64,000 nt of DNA, taken from positions 10,044 through 74,043 of the forward strand of contig JAEDMJ010000003.1 in NCBI GenBank assembly GCA_016303065.1. Reading direction: 5' to 3'. Positions 25,420 through 34,491 of this stretch are shown in pieces. The position numbers and the translations under genes are program-made. Numbering within the stretch: position 1 is the stretch's first letter; every line of letters starts with the position of its first letter. Under the pieces are notes generated by a model, which had not been told where the DNA came from, did no database searches, and saw only the letters and a list, made by a program, of their open reading frames with translations. This stretch comes from Clostridiales bacterium (lineage in GTDB: Bacteria > Bacillota > Clostridia > Oscillospirales > QAMX01).

Positions 25420-25488
25420 AGTCTTACGACTCCTTTCATATATCAAGCGGAGCAAGGCCCGCGCTTTCTACGTTTTTCGGAAAATGAT

Positions 25489-26010
25489 TTATTTGTTGGC
25501 GCGGGAAGCAATGATGAGGCTCATATTGCGTCCTTCAAGCTTTGCCGGCTTTTCGATGACGCCCTTCTCGGAACAGGCGTCCGCAAACTTTGCCAGCAGG
25601 GCGGTTCCAAGGTCGGTGTGCGTCATTTCGCGGCCGCGGAACTGGACCGTGACCTTGACCTTGTTCCCGTCTTCAAGATATCTCAAAGCGGCGCGGAGGC
25701 GGAAATCGTAATCGTGGTCGCCGACGCCGGCAGTACGGAACTTGATCTCCTTGGTTTCCACTGTGTTCTGATTTTTTCTCGCTTCGCGCTGTCTCTTTGT
25801 CTGTTCAAATTTGAATTTGCCGTAATCCATGATCTTGCAGACGGGCGGAACCGCACCCGGAGCGATCTTGACAAGGTCAAGCCCTGCGTCCCGTGCGGCA
25901 AGCTGGGCTTCGCGGGCGGACATGACGCCCAATTGCTCGCCTGTTTCGGAGATAAGACGGACTTTTTCGTCGCGGATCTCCTCGTTGATCATATGCTCGT
26001 TTTTCGGAAT
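25489..26010 (-). CDS. infC: Translation initiation factor IF-3, probable AUU start
   Basis: IF-3 of about 173 residues that keeps initiator tRNA selection accurate on the 30S subunit. MINEEIRDEKVRLI opens the N-domain, and the C-domain ends RNMSLIIASR. The frame has TTG (26025), GTG (26019), ATT (26010) and ATG (25992) as possible starts. A GGGGGTG ribosome site lies 6 nt before the ATT, and infC genes of Escherichia coli and Bacillus use the rare AUU codon so that IF-3 limits its own synthesis; I therefore prefer ATT at 26010. It is the first gene of the infC-rpmI-rplT operon. Confidence 0.93.
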   Translation of the reverse strand: MPKNEHMINEEIRDEKVRLISETGEQLGVMSAREAQLAARDAGLDLVKIAPGAVPPVCKIMDYGKFKFEQTKRQREARKNQNTVETKEIKFRTAGVGDHDYDFRLRAALRYLEDGNKVKVTVQFRGREMTHTDLGTALLAKFADACSEKGVIEKPAKLEGRNMSLIIASRANK

Positions 26011-26188
26011 GGCAAACACCCCCAAATTTTTTTATTATATACCGCTTATCAAAAAACAAGCGGCGAAAGACAAATTCCTTCCGCCGTCAAACGCTCCGTC
26101 CGCCGCGCACCGCACGGGAAACGGAAAATATTGAACCGCAGCCGCATTTATCCGCGGACAGGGTGAGGAAGGTTCCTTCTTTATTAGC
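26011..26188 (-). ncRNA. infC operon leader (L20-leader type)
   Basis: The predicted transcript start near 26188 leaves about 178 nt before infC. The leader begins with a purine-rich segment containing GGAACC that can pair with GGTTC about 55 nt later, and ends with a hairpin and T run (26051-26085). Firmicute infC operons are controlled by L20 binding to such a leader and ending transcription early. The match to that RNA family is by position and architecture only. Nothing else is seen in the 345-nt gap 26011-26355 except the two promoters. Confidence 0.6.
26051..26085 (-). terminator. Attenuator terminator in the infC leader
   Basis: Minus-strand arms (26078-26085 and 26062-26069) pair over 8 bases with one G-U and are followed by GCTTGTTTTTT. 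It lies upstream of infC inside its leader, as expected for premature termination. Confidence 0.65.
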
Positions 26189-26194
26189 CCGTTT

Positions 26195-26223
26195 ATTTTA
26201 CCACCGTTTTGCGTATTTGTCAA
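26195..26223 (-). promoter_or_regulatory. Sigma-A promoter of infC-rpmI-rplT
   Basis: Consensus -35 TTGACA (26218-26223), 17-nt spacer, -10 TAAAAT (26195-26200). Confidence 0.7.
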
Positions 26224-26302
26224 GGCTTTATTTGAATTTTTCACCGTTACACATATTGACTTTCGGACAAATGTTAATTTTTATCTCATTTATACAATTG
26301 CC

Positions 26303-26331
26303 TTGAAAACTCCGCCCTTTGATGATATAAT
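26303..26331 (+). promoter_or_regulatory. Sigma-A promoter of the gene at 26356
   Basis: -35 TTGAAA (26303-26308), 17-nt spacer, -10 TATAAT (26326-26331). Confidence 0.65.
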
Positions 26332-26355
26332 GATTCGCTGAAAGGTGATGGTAAA

Positions 26356-27219
26356 TTGAAAGACTGGACATTTGAAAAAAGCTTTTTCCGCCGCGAAATC
26401 CGAAGAGTCAACATATCCCGGATCGTTCTTGCCGCAGCTGTGCTGGTCGCAATAGTTCTTCTTGACACCCGCCACACCGTCACTCTGGCCGCCGCAAAAT
26501 TCCGCGGCGCCGCCGAAGTTACCGTTGATGAGATCGCCTCCATAACGAATCCCGAAACAGAGCTTACGGAGCTTTCTTTCAGCGCAAACCACGAAAACTC
26601 CTCCGCCTTTGAAGCGGACATCCGGCTCAAACGGCTCATGTACGTCAAGGACGGCTCGTGCCTTTTGAGTCTTAAACCCGACGCAATAACCGAGACAAAT
26701 TATTCCGCCATGGAAAAAAGCGGAAACGTCTCGGCTTCCATCGAATACGTCTATGCCAGACTGAACGGAAAGCTTATGATCGTCAAGCGCAGCAAGCTTG
26801 AACCCGTCGACGTTCTTACGGGCACAATCGGATATCTTCCCGCCGACATAAAAATTGCCGTCACCGAAAATTCGGATGTGGAGCTGGAAGATGTTCTCCC
26901 CGTGATAATGGATACAACGGGGGACGCGTTTTCCTCGCTCACAACCGACATCGCTTTTTCCTCCGTTATTCTTGTCATATGGTCGCTGTGGTTTTTCAGC
27001 ATAATTCACCGCACGCTGCGCTATGACCGCAGTCCCGCATACAAACGCCTCTTTACCTGCGCCGGAACCGTCGAAGAAAACGCCCGCGCCATTGACGAAG
27101 AGCTTTCCGGCCGCGCGGATTTCGGTTTGTTCGGAAATATCGTCACCGAAAACTGGCATATCCGCCGCCGCCCCTTCTCCTTCCTTGTGGAGCCCCGTTC
27201 AAGCTATACCGACAACTGA
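26356..27219 (+). CDS. Hypothetical two-pass membrane protein
   Basis: I do not recognise this 287-residue protein. It has a membrane helix at residues about 21-38 (SRIVLAAAVLVAIVLL), an extracytoplasmic region of some 150 residues, a second helix near 198-214 (VILVIWSLWFFSII) and a C-terminal cytoplasmic part with TENWHIRRRPFSFLV. Both termini would therefore be inside the cell. The start is TTG at 26356 with AAAGGTG 9 nt upstream; no ATG is available near it. It is a single-gene transcript between its own promoter and the terminator at 27303. Confidence 0.7.
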   Translation: MKDWTFEKSFFRREIRRVNISRIVLAAAVLVAIVLLDTRHTVTLAAAKFRGAAEVTVDEIASITNPETELTELSFSANHENSSAFEADIRLKRLMYVKDGSCLLSLKPDAITETNYSAMEKSGNVSASIEYVYARLNGKLMIVKRSKLEPVDVLTGTIGYLPADIKIAVTENSDVELEDVLPVIMDTTGDAFSSLTTDIAFSSVILVIWSLWFFSIIHRTLRYDRSPAYKRLFTCAGTVEENARAIDEELSGRADFGLFGNIVTENWHIRRRPFSFLVEPRSSYTDN

Positions 27220-27302
27220 GATTTTCCGGCTTTCAGCTTTTTTACGGATTAAAAATCACTTTTGTCCTGCTCCGACGCTTTTCTCAAAAAAACACACAAA
27301 TA

Positions 27303-27347
27303 CGGATCCCCGGATACCGAGCAAAGCTCAATGTATCCGGGGATCCG
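27303..27347. terminator. Bidirectional terminator between converging genes
   Basis: Fourteen-base perfect arms (27303-27316 and 27334-27347) enclose a loop that contains a smaller GAGC/GCTC stem. T-rich bases follow on both strands. It serves the membrane protein (+) and the ABC operon (-). Confidence 0.75.
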
Positions 27348-27397
27348 CTTTATTCCGGGCTGCGCTGAGTTTTATGCCCAGCGCGCTTTTCGGAAAT

Positions 27398-28303
27398 TTA
27401 CGCTTCGTTTTTTTCCTGTTCCTTTGCAAGAACGATGCGGCCCTCTTCGATGTCCGCCCGGACTCTTCCCGGCGTCGAAAGCCGGAGTTCGGAGATGTAC
27501 TCCGCCGGAAGCTGAAGCCGGCCTGCGCGGTCCAGCACGATAAGCTCCGTATGGGTGTGCTCGTTCCGCTCCGCGTTTGCCTGGGACTGCATTGCGGCAA
27601 GCTCGGCGGCGTAGCTTATGTTGCGTATAAACTCGGAGCTGGTCTTTCCGTCGCGGATGTTGACGACTCTGTCGACCTTTCCGGAAAGTCTCCGGTCGTG
27701 GGTCACGGTCACAATGGTCAGCTTCGCGTTTCGGTTCAGATCCCTGAAAAGGTCAAAGATCATGTCCGAGGTCTGGGTATCCACCGCGCCCGTCGGTTCA
27801 TCCGCAAGCAGAATCTTCGGTGAATTGGCAAGGGCGATCGCAATCGCAACGCGCTGCTGTTCGCCGCCGGAAAGCTCGGTCAGTTTATTGCCCCGGCGCT
27901 TTGCAAGTCCGACCATCTCCAGAAGCTCAAGGGCCCGCTCCCGGCGCTTTTTCGTTCCCGAAAAGCACATCGGAAGCATGACGTTCTCTTCCGCAGTAAG
28001 ATATGGGAGCATATTTCTTGCATTGTTCTGCCACACAAAGCCTACCGTTTCGCGCTTGTAGCGCACAAGCCCCTTTTTCGTGATCCTGGTCATGTCGATC
28101 CCGTCGACCCGGAGCTTTCCCGCCGTGGGCGAATCGAGCCCGCCCAGTAGGTTCATCAGCGTCGATTTTCCGGAACCGGACTTTCCGATCATCGCCATGA
28201 GCTCGCCTTCCTCGACGTTGAGGTCGAGCCCCTGAAGCGCCATGACTTCAATGTCGCGCGTCTTGTATATCTTAACAAGGTTCTCGCATTCAATCATTGC
28301 CAT
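27398..28303 (-). CDS. ABC transporter ATP-binding protein with AbrB-like C-terminal tail
   Basis: A 301-residue MacB/LolD-type ATPase. Walker A is GKSGSGKST (40-48), the signature is LSGGEQQRVAIA and Walker B is ILLADEPTGAVD. After the usual end near residue 225 there is a tail of about 75 residues whose part LIVLDRAGRLQLPAEY, followed by RVRADIEEGRIVLAKE, looks like a SpoVT/AbrB or MazE swapped-hairpin domain. Such a domain normally binds DNA or mediates dimerisation. It is the last gene of the export operon and overlaps the other ATPase gene by 14 nt. Confidence 0.9.
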   Translation of the reverse strand: MAMIECENLVKIYKTRDIEVMALQGLDLNVEEGELMAMIGKSGSGKSTLMNLLGGLDSPTAGKLRVDGIDMTRITKKGLVRYKRETVGFVWQNNARNMLPYLTAEENVMLPMCFSGTKKRRERALELLEMVGLAKRRGNKLTELSGGEQQRVAIAIALANSPKILLADEPTGAVDTQTSDMIFDLFRDLNRNAKLTIVTVTHDRRLSGKVDRVVNIRDGKTSSEFIRNISYAAELAAMQSQANAERNEHTHTELIVLDRAGRLQLPAEYISELRLSTPGRVRADIEEGRIVLAKEQEKNEA

Positions 28304-28976
28304 CTGTGATCACCCCATCCGACAGCGTATAGACTTTGTCCGCAAGCTCCAGCATATGCGGATCGTGGGTCGTCATGAGAACAGTCATCTCTTTTTCGGA
28401 AATCAGCCTTCTGAAGAGATCCACGACCTGTATTCCCATGGCGGTATCCAGCTCCGCCGTAGGCTCGTCGGCAAACAGCAGCGGAGGGTTGTGGGCAATA
28501 CCGCGCGCAATCGCGACGCGCTGCTGCTCGCCTCCGGAAAGCTGGACGGGATAGTGGCCCATCCGCTTGGCAAGTCCGACAAGCTCAAGGCATTTCTTTG
28601 CCCTTCGGGTCGCTTCCGCCCCCTTAACGCCTGAAATCCGCAGACCGTATTCCACGTTTTCCAGCGCCGTCATGTCCGGAATAAGCGCAACCGCCTGGAA
28701 CACAAAGCCCATGTTTTTGCGCCGGACGGTGTCTCTTTCGTTCCGGCTCATGGCGGTCATGTTTTTTTCTTCAAAGAAGACTTTTCCCTCCGAAGGCTCG
28801 TCAAGCCCGCTCAAAATGTTCAAAAGCGTCGTCTTGCCGGAGCCGGAACGTCCGCGCAGCACCGTAAGCTTTCCCTTCGGAACTTCTATCGTGATGTCCC
28901 GGAGCGCCGTGAAGACGGTTTTACCCGTTTCAAATCTGCGGGCAATGTTTTCCGTTCTGATTATCGATTCCGTCAT
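28290..28976 (-). CDS. ABC transporter ATP-binding protein, MacB/LolD type
   Basis: A 228-residue ATPase with Walker A GRSGSGKTT, signature LSGGEQQRVAIARG, Walker B LLFADEPTAELD and the switch His in LMTTHDPH. It is the usual length and has no extra domain. It lies 3 nt after the FtsX-type permease gene and overlaps the second ATPase gene, so the two ATPases may form a heterodimer on one permease. The exported substrate is unknown. Confidence 0.93.
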   Translation of the reverse strand: MTESIIRTENIARRFETGKTVFTALRDITIEVPKGKLTVLRGRSGSGKTTLLNILSGLDEPSEGKVFFEEKNMTAMSRNERDTVRRKNMGFVFQAVALIPDMTALENVEYGLRISGVKGAEATRRAKKCLELVGLAKRMGHYPVQLSGGEQQRVAIARGIAHNPPLLFADEPTAELDTAMGIQVVDLFRRLISEKEMTVLMTTHDPHMLELADKVYTLSDGVITDGND

Positions 28977-28979
28977 AAC

Positions 28980-31832
28980 TTAATCCTCTCCGAGCTTCAG
29001 CGCTCTGTCGACTTTCTGCCTGACAACGATGGTAAAGAGCACGGCAAGGCACACGGCAAGCACTGCGCCAAGCACACCGAGGATTCTCAAAAGGTCGCTT
29101 GAACTGGTGAGCACGCGGAAAGCGATCGACTCGTATTCCGAGGTATAGTTCATTGACAGGAAGGGAACAAACATGATGCTCTGCACCCTGCCGATGAATA
29201 TTCCCGCTGCAACCGCCGCACCGGAAACGAGAAGCTGTTCAAGCGCGAGCATTTTCATCACGCCCGCCCGCGTCACGCCGAGAGCCCGGGATATTCCGAA
29301 CTGAAGCGTTCTTTCCTTGATGGATATCACCCAGTACACCATGAAGCCCGCGGCGCAGAGCGCAACCGCCGCCATAAACGACACGGTGAGCATTCCGTTG
29401 GTTCCCTGGAGCACCGGTGAATTTTTCTCGTCGGTCAGACGCTCGCCGGAGCTCTCAAGGTTGATCATTCCGAACTCGCTGTCGTAAAGAGCATTGTAAA
29501 GCTCCATGTCGCTGACTCCGTCGGCCTTTTTGATGAAGAAATCGTAAGGTCTGACTTCGTTCTCCTCCATGTAGTCGGAAAGACGCGCTATAACAAACTT
29601 GTTTCTCACGATCTCGTCGGTGTTTCCGTACCTCGTGTACTTTTCAAGTCCGGGCCAGGATTCCACCGCCGCAACCACGGTGCACTCAATATACCCCGAA
29701 CCGACAAGAATGTTTATCCTGTCGCCAAGCTCAAGCTTCAGCGTTTCCATCAGCTCAACGGAAACGACGCAGCTGTTTTCAAAGCGGTTCAACGCGTTTG
29801 CGTAATCGTTTATGTGATAGCTTCCCAGATCTGAGGGCCAGTTGGCCGTAAGTGCAAATTCATACGGATCCGTCAGCATAACGTCGACATTCTGCGTCTG
29901 GCTTCCATCGCGCTTTACCGTGACGTCCTCTTCGCGGTAGACCCGCGCGATGCTTTCGATCTCCCCGAACTCCTTAAAGGAGTCGGTCAGAAGCTCAAGA
30001 TATTTTACGGTGATGGACTGCACGAGAACTCCGTCGTCGTAAATTTCAATCTTGTTTCCGTTCTGGACCGCGCCGCTGACATAGTTCCCGTTTTCATCGT
30101 ATTTCCGCCACACGGGGGTATAGACGGCGTCCGCGCCCACCTGAACCTCGATATTTTTTTCTATGTATCTGTTTATCGATCTTGCCGTGTCGGCGCTTGT
30201 CACGCCGATGGAAATCGTCAGAATCATGAACAGCATGATTCCCGCGCATTCCCGGTTGCGGCTTACACGGTTCAGGGTGAAATAGCTCCAGGCCGGCCAC
30301 GCGCGCTTTCCTATCCTGAAAATAAACCTCAGAATATACGGATATATGCGAAGGAACAGCATGCCCGCGCCGAGGGCAAAAAGCGTTCCCGAGACATACA
30401 TCATAATATCCGTGTTCTCGATAGTAAGCACTCCCGACGAATCCAGCAGCAGCATTCTGACCTGCATGGAATACCATCCGTAAATTCCCGCCGCCAGCAG
30501 CAGCACGTCAAGGAAATACTTGTGGTAAAACGGCGTTTTCGAGATGTTTTTAAGCCGTTTGCTCTCCACAATGTTGACTCCGGCGCTGAGCACTGCCGGA
30601 ATCATCGTTATGACAATGAACAAAAGCGCCGCAATGAAAAGGGAGAGGAATGCCTCGGGCTCAAGCTTCAGAGGCAGAGCCGAACGGTTTACAAAAGACA
30701 GGAAGCCGTTCGATGCGCCGATCATCCGGCACATCAGCAGCCCGAGTATCGGACCGAGCACGGCCGCCGCACCGACAAGCAAAACGCTCTCGATCAGATA
30801 GAGCCTGAGTATGTGCCCTCTTCCGGCTCCGCGGCTCTGCATAACGGAAATCTCGTTCTGTTCGCTTTTCAGCTTCAGCCTTGCGATCATCACCACATAG
30901 AACGAGATGACCACCAAAAGAGGCACAAGCAGCGAATAGAGCGTGACGTACAGCTTCGACGAGAGCTCTTCAAGGGTCCCGAGGGTCTGATTTGCGCTGA
31001 AGGTCAGCGCGTCCTTGCCGGAGACATTGATAACCTCTTCTTTGCCAGCCTCGTAAGCGGCGATAAGCTCGGATACGTCGTCTATATCTATGGAGGTATA
31101 GTCCAAAGCCGAATACCAGACAAGCTGCGTCATGTGACGCGTTGCGGAAGGGTTCGTCTCCATGATACTGTTTATGTAAGAGCAGTCGACAAAGACGTTT
31201 CCGCCGAAACGGTCGGACTTCGTAAACCAGAAGTATTCGGAGTTGTCCGAAGCTTCAAAAATGCCGACGATCTCAATTTTGAAAACAGTACTGCTGTTTG
31301 CGGAGCTTTTCACCTCGTATACTTCGCCCAGGGTCATGTCCGAATTCACAAGAAAAGTCCGCCTCACGACCGCTTCAACTACTCCGTCGTTTCTCGTTGG
31401 ATCGTACATTCGCCCCGTCGTAATGTTGATGTGGTCTTCAAGATCCTGCACATAGAACATCACAAGGTTCTCGCGTCCGGACAGGGTGTCGGCATCTCTG
31501 AAAAGCATCGAATACCTGATGTACTTTCCCGAAACGACCGACGGAAGCCCGATTTTTTCGGCAATACCGGAATACGTGTTCTCCAGGGTCTCCATCGTGC
31601 CGACTGCATCCTTTTCAACTGCAGCCATTTCATATTTAAGCGAGAGATATGCGGGATAGCGTTCCGTCTCCAAAAGCCGGTCTTCAAAGGTCTTGTTCAA
31701 AAGCCTTTGAAGTATCGCGTCGGAATAGACGGGAACGCTGAACGCCATTGCCAGCGCAAGCGTCAGTCCGGCAAGCATCGACAGGGCCTTCCACCGGTTG
31801 CCTGCGAGCCGCCTCAGTACCGTCAGCAACAT
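28980..31832 (-). CDS. FtsX/MacB-type ABC transporter permease
   Basis: A 950-residue permease with an N-terminal membrane helix, a large extracytoplasmic region, three helices near residues 310-420 (first FtsX domain), two further helices near 460-510, a second extracytoplasmic region and three terminal helices (second FtsX domain, with FGISRALGVTRAGVMKML). This duplicated layout is typical of Gram-positive exporters for lipids, peptides or antibiotics that act by mechanotransmission. It is encoded between the adaptor lipoprotein and the two ATPases. Confidence 0.88.
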   Translation of the reverse strand: MLLTVLRRLAGNRWKALSMLAGLTLALAMAFSVPVYSDAILQRLLNKTFEDRLLETERYPAYLSLKYEMAAVEKDAVGTMETLENTYSGIAEKIGLPSVVSGKYIRYSMLFRDADTLSGRENLVMFYVQDLEDHINITTGRMYDPTRNDGVVEAVVRRTFLVNSDMTLGEVYEVKSSANSSTVFKIEIVGIFEASDNSEYFWFTKSDRFGGNVFVDCSYINSIMETNPSATRHMTQLVWYSALDYTSIDIDDVSELIAAYEAGKEEVINVSGKDALTFSANQTLGTLEELSSKLYVTLYSLLVPLLVVISFYVVMIARLKLKSEQNEISVMQSRGAGRGHILRLYLIESVLLVGAAAVLGPILGLLMCRMIGASNGFLSFVNRSALPLKLEPEAFLSLFIAALLFIVITMIPAVLSAGVNIVESKRLKNISKTPFYHKYFLDVLLLAAGIYGWYSMQVRMLLLDSSGVLTIENTDIMMYVSGTLFALGAGMLFLRIYPYILRFIFRIGKRAWPAWSYFTLNRVSRNRECAGIMLFMILTISIGVTSADTARSINRYIEKNIEVQVGADAVYTPVWRKYDENGNYVSGAVQNGNKIEIYDDGVLVQSITVKYLELLTDSFKEFGEIESIARVYREEDVTVKRDGSQTQNVDVMLTDPYEFALTANWPSDLGSYHINDYANALNRFENSCVVSVELMETLKLELGDRINILVGSGYIECTVVAAVESWPGLEKYTRYGNTDEIVRNKFVIARLSDYMEENEVRPYDFFIKKADGVSDMELYNALYDSEFGMINLESSGERLTDEKNSPVLQGTNGMLTVSFMAAVALCAAGFMVYWVISIKERTLQFGISRALGVTRAGVMKMLALEQLLVSGAAVAAGIFIGRVQSIMFVPFLSMNYTSEYESIAFRVLTSSSDLLRILGVLGAVLAVCLAVLFTIVVRQKVDRALKLGED

Positions 31833-31856
31833 GTTTCAAACCTCTCAAGCTTTCTT

Positions 31857-32882
31857 TTACTGGATCACAAGATCGCTCTCGCTCAATCCGCTCAGAACTT
31901 CCGTGTTGTAGTCCGTTGAAAGTCCGATGACAATGTCCTGCTCCTGGCGGTATCCGTCCCTTAAAACATAGACGTATTTTCTGTCGCCGACGCTCTTGAT
32001 GGAAGACGTACGGATGCAGAGCGTATTTTCACTCTTTTCGATCACATAGTAGAGGTTCAGCTTCACTCCGATCGTCACGCCGTCCGGAAGGGATTCCGGA
32101 CGCAGGATGACCGCGTACTTGTCGCTGCTTCCCTCCGGCACGGTGTCCGGAGTCTGGATCGCCGTGGCTTCAAATTCGACAATGCTCCCGTCCTTTGCCT
32201 CAAAAGACAGAGTTACGTCCGCATTTATCGGAATTTTGCCATAGCCGGCGCCGGTATATCTGATAAGCATTTCACTGGTGTCGGAAACGGTGAAAACCGT
32301 CACCCCCTCGGTAATCTGAGCGCCCTTCGCCATATTGAGCTCATAGGTTATCTGTCCGGAAATCGGAGCAACGAGCTGCGTTGTGCTGAATTCCATTCTA
32401 AGCTGTGCAATGTCGCGGCGGGAAATATAAATTGCAAGCTCGGCCTCTTTCCAGGATATCTCGTCAAGAGCGCCGGCTTCCCATCTTCTCTTTGCAGCTT
32501 CATATCTCAGCTCGTCTATCTCATACTGCATCTCCGCCACGCGGAGTTTTTCTTCCAGGGCGCTGTTGTCCGTCTCACAGAGGACGTCGCCCGCCTCGAC
32601 CGTGTCGCCCAGGCGGTAATAGGATTCCATAAAAACGCCGTTCGAAGTCGGGAAGCTCACGTTCACGCTGGAAACAGCCTCAACGGAAGCATATCCGGAG
32701 ACGGCGTTCTCAATGGTTCCCCGTTCGGGATTATAGGTAAAATAGTTTGCATCGACCGCCTCCACAAGGGGCGGCGGAAGCGCCTCTTCTTCTTCGGGGA
32801 AAAGCGCGCATCCGGAAAGCGCCGTCAGCATGGCCGCAGCAGCCATAAACGGCAAAAATGTTTTCACCAGCTTTTTTTTCAT
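31857..32882 (-). CDS. HlyD/RND-type adaptor lipoprotein
   Basis: A 341-residue efflux adaptor. The signal peptide ends in the lipobox ALSGC with Cys25, so it is anchored to the outer face of the membrane. It has a lipoyl/barrel-sandwich half (VEAGDVLCETD), a helical hairpin around residues 120-170 and the returning half (LVAPISGQITYEL), followed by beta-barrel domains. The ATG at 32882 has AGGAGG 7 nt upstream; the longer frame to 32942 lacks support. It leads the operon adaptor-permease-ATPase-ATPase, as in Gram-positive MacAB-like systems. Confidence 0.88.
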   Translation of the reverse strand: MKKKLVKTFLPFMAAAAMLTALSGCALFPEEEEALPPPLVEAVDANYFTYNPERGTIENAVSGYASVEAVSSVNVSFPTSNGVFMESYYRLGDTVEAGDVLCETDNSALEEKLRVAEMQYEIDELRYEAAKRRWEAGALDEISWKEAELAIYISRRDIAQLRMEFSTTQLVAPISGQITYELNMAKGAQITEGVTVFTVSDTSEMLIRYTGAGYGKIPINADVTLSFEAKDGSIVEFEATAIQTPDTVPEGSSDKYAVILRPESLPDGVTIGVKLNLYYVIEKSENTLCIRTSSIKSVGDRKYVYVLRDGYRQEQDIVIGLSTDYNTEVLSGLSESDLVIQ

Positions 32883-32959
32883 TTTCCATCCTCCTGTTTT
32901 CCATCCAAAACCTTCAAAAATTTGTTTTTCTTTTTTTAACAAAAAACAACTTTTGTCCT

Positions 32960-32988
32960 AGTATACTACACCCCCCAACAAAACGCAA
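32960..32988 (-). promoter_or_regulatory. Predicted promoter of the exporter operon
   Basis: -10 TATACT (32960-32965), 17-nt spacer, weak -35 TTGCGT (32983-32988), 77 nt before the adaptor start. Confidence 0.45.
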
Positions 32989-33037
32989 GCTTTTTTTGCG
33001 CAAATATTTTCATATAACTCTCAGCCTGCACGCAAAA

Positions 33038-33070
33038 TCCCCCCGGAACATCTTTCGTGTTCCGGGGGGA
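33038..33070 (-). terminator. Intrinsic terminator after rnz
   Basis: Thirteen-base perfect GC-rich arms (33038-33050 and 33058-33070), 7-nt loop, TTTT following on the minus strand. Confidence 0.85.
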
Positions 33071-33075
33071 TCAGT

Positions 33076-33987
33076 TCAATCTTCTTTAAATCTAATCGTC
33101 ACTGAATCGCCGTCTGCGCCGAGTCTTGCGGACGGAAAAAATCTGCGCGCTTCGTCGGCAAAAAGCATCGGCACGGGCATGGACGGGCTGTAATGCGTGA
33201 GCCAGAAGCGCTCGGGCTTTGCCTGAGCCGCAAGCTTTGCCGCTTCGGCAAAAGTCATGTGTCCGGACTCCCTGGCTCTTCCCAGCTTTTCCGGTTCTCC
33301 GAACATTCCCTCGCACACAAAAAGATCCGCATCCGCCGCCTCTTCCGCGATTATCTTCACCGGCCGCGTGTCCGTGGCATATACAAATCTTATGCCTCGG
33401 CGCGGAGGGCCCAGCACCATGTCGCTTGTATATCTGACTCCGTCGAGTATGACCTCCGCCTGTTTTTGAAGCGGGCTCCAGGCCTTCATCGGAACACCGT
33501 TCTTCCTGGCCTTTTCTATGTCAAACTTTCCCGCCCGGCTGATATCAATGCGGTATCCCCGGCAAGGCACTGCATGGCGCAGCGGGAACGAGGTCAGGGA
33601 CCAGTCGCCGCAGGACATACTCTCCTCTCTTCCGCTGTGCTCTGCAAATCTGATCTCAAAGGGAAGCTCCGGAGCAATGACACGGAGACTGTTCACGACG
33701 CGTTCCAGACCGGCCGGTCCGACCATCGTCAGCGGTTCCGTCCGCCCCTCGTTTCCCATGGAAAGGAGAAGTCCCGGGATTCCGCTTATGTGATCTGCAT
33801 GGAAATGAGTTATGCATATTCTGTCGATGGGCTTGAAGGTAAAACCGCATTCCTTGACGGAAAGCTGAGTTCCCTCTCCGCAGTCGATCAGAGTGCACGA
33901 ACCGTTGTGTCGCAGCATTACTGAGGCGAGCCTTCGGTTTTTGAGAGGCATCGTTCCTCCCGTTCCGAGAAGGGCCACATCAAGCAT
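33076..33987 (-). CDS. rnz: Ribonuclease Z
   Basis: A 303-residue metallo-beta-lactamase fold endonuclease that trims tRNA 3' trailers. The zinc motif is THFHADH (60-66), with further ligands in FVYATDTRP and LTHYSPS. Length is that of bacterial RNase Z. Since neither tRNA here encodes CCA, RNase Z cleavage followed by Cca addition is the expected route. It is the last gene of gdpP-rplI-rnz, 6 nt after rplI. Confidence 0.93.
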   Translation of the reverse strand: MLDVALLGTGGTMPLKNRRLASVMLRHNGSCTLIDCGEGTQLSVKECGFTFKPIDRICITHFHADHISGIPGLLLSMGNEGRTEPLTMVGPAGLERVVNSLRVIAPELPFEIRFAEHSGREESMSCGDWSLTSFPLRHAVPCRGYRIDISRAGKFDIEKARKNGVPMKAWSPLQKQAEVILDGVRYTSDMVLGPPRRGIRFVYATDTRPVKIIAEEAADADLFVCEGMFGEPEKLGRARESGHMTFAEAAKLAAQAKPERFWLTHYSPSMPVPMLFADEARRFFPSARLGADGDSVTIRFKED

Positions 33988-33993
33988 ACGGGA

Positions 33994-34446
33994 TCAGTTC
34001 CTGTCTTCCGTGACGTTAAGGGTCACGCCGGCCGTAACGTCAAAGCCAAGCTTCACCTTGAGCTTGTAGCTTCCGAGGGCCTTTATGGGCTCGTCGATGG
34101 AGAGTTTGCGCTTATCCACCTCGACGCCCGTCGCCTTCGATATCGCCTCCGCCGCTTCGGCCGCAGTTACCGCGCCAAAAAGCCTGCCCGCCGCGCCGCA
34201 TTTCACCGCCAGCGAAACGGTCTTGCCCTCCAGGACCTTTTTCGTCGCCTCTGCATTCGCGCGTTCGCGCTCAAGCTTCTGCTTTTTCGCCTCGTCCTGA
34301 AGCTTCATTGTGTTGAGATTAGAGGCGTTGGCCTCTATGGCAAGCTTCCTGGGCAGCAGATAGTTTCTCGCATATCCGTCGGAAGCCTCGACAAGATCGC
34401 CCTTTTTGCCGTGTCCCTTGACATCGGCCTGCAAAATAACCTTCAT
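33994..34446 (-). CDS. rplI: 50S ribosomal protein L9
   Basis: A 150-residue L9 with the standard start MKVILQADVKGHGKKGDLVE and GYARNYLLPR, a long central helix and a C-terminal rRNA-binding domain. The ATG at 34446 is chosen by family alignment over the frame start at 34482. It follows gdpP by 45 nt, the order seen in many Firmicutes. Confidence 0.96.
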   Translation of the reverse strand: MKVILQADVKGHGKKGDLVEASDGYARNYLLPRKLAIEANASNLNTMKLQDEAKKQKLERERANAEATKKVLEGKTVSLAVKCGAAGRLFGAVTAAEAAEAISKATGVEVDKRKLSIDEPIKALGSYKLKVKLGFDVTAGVTLNVTEDRN

Positions 34447-34491
34447 ATCAGTTGTCTTCCTTTCAAAATACACAGACGCCAAAGATGTCTC

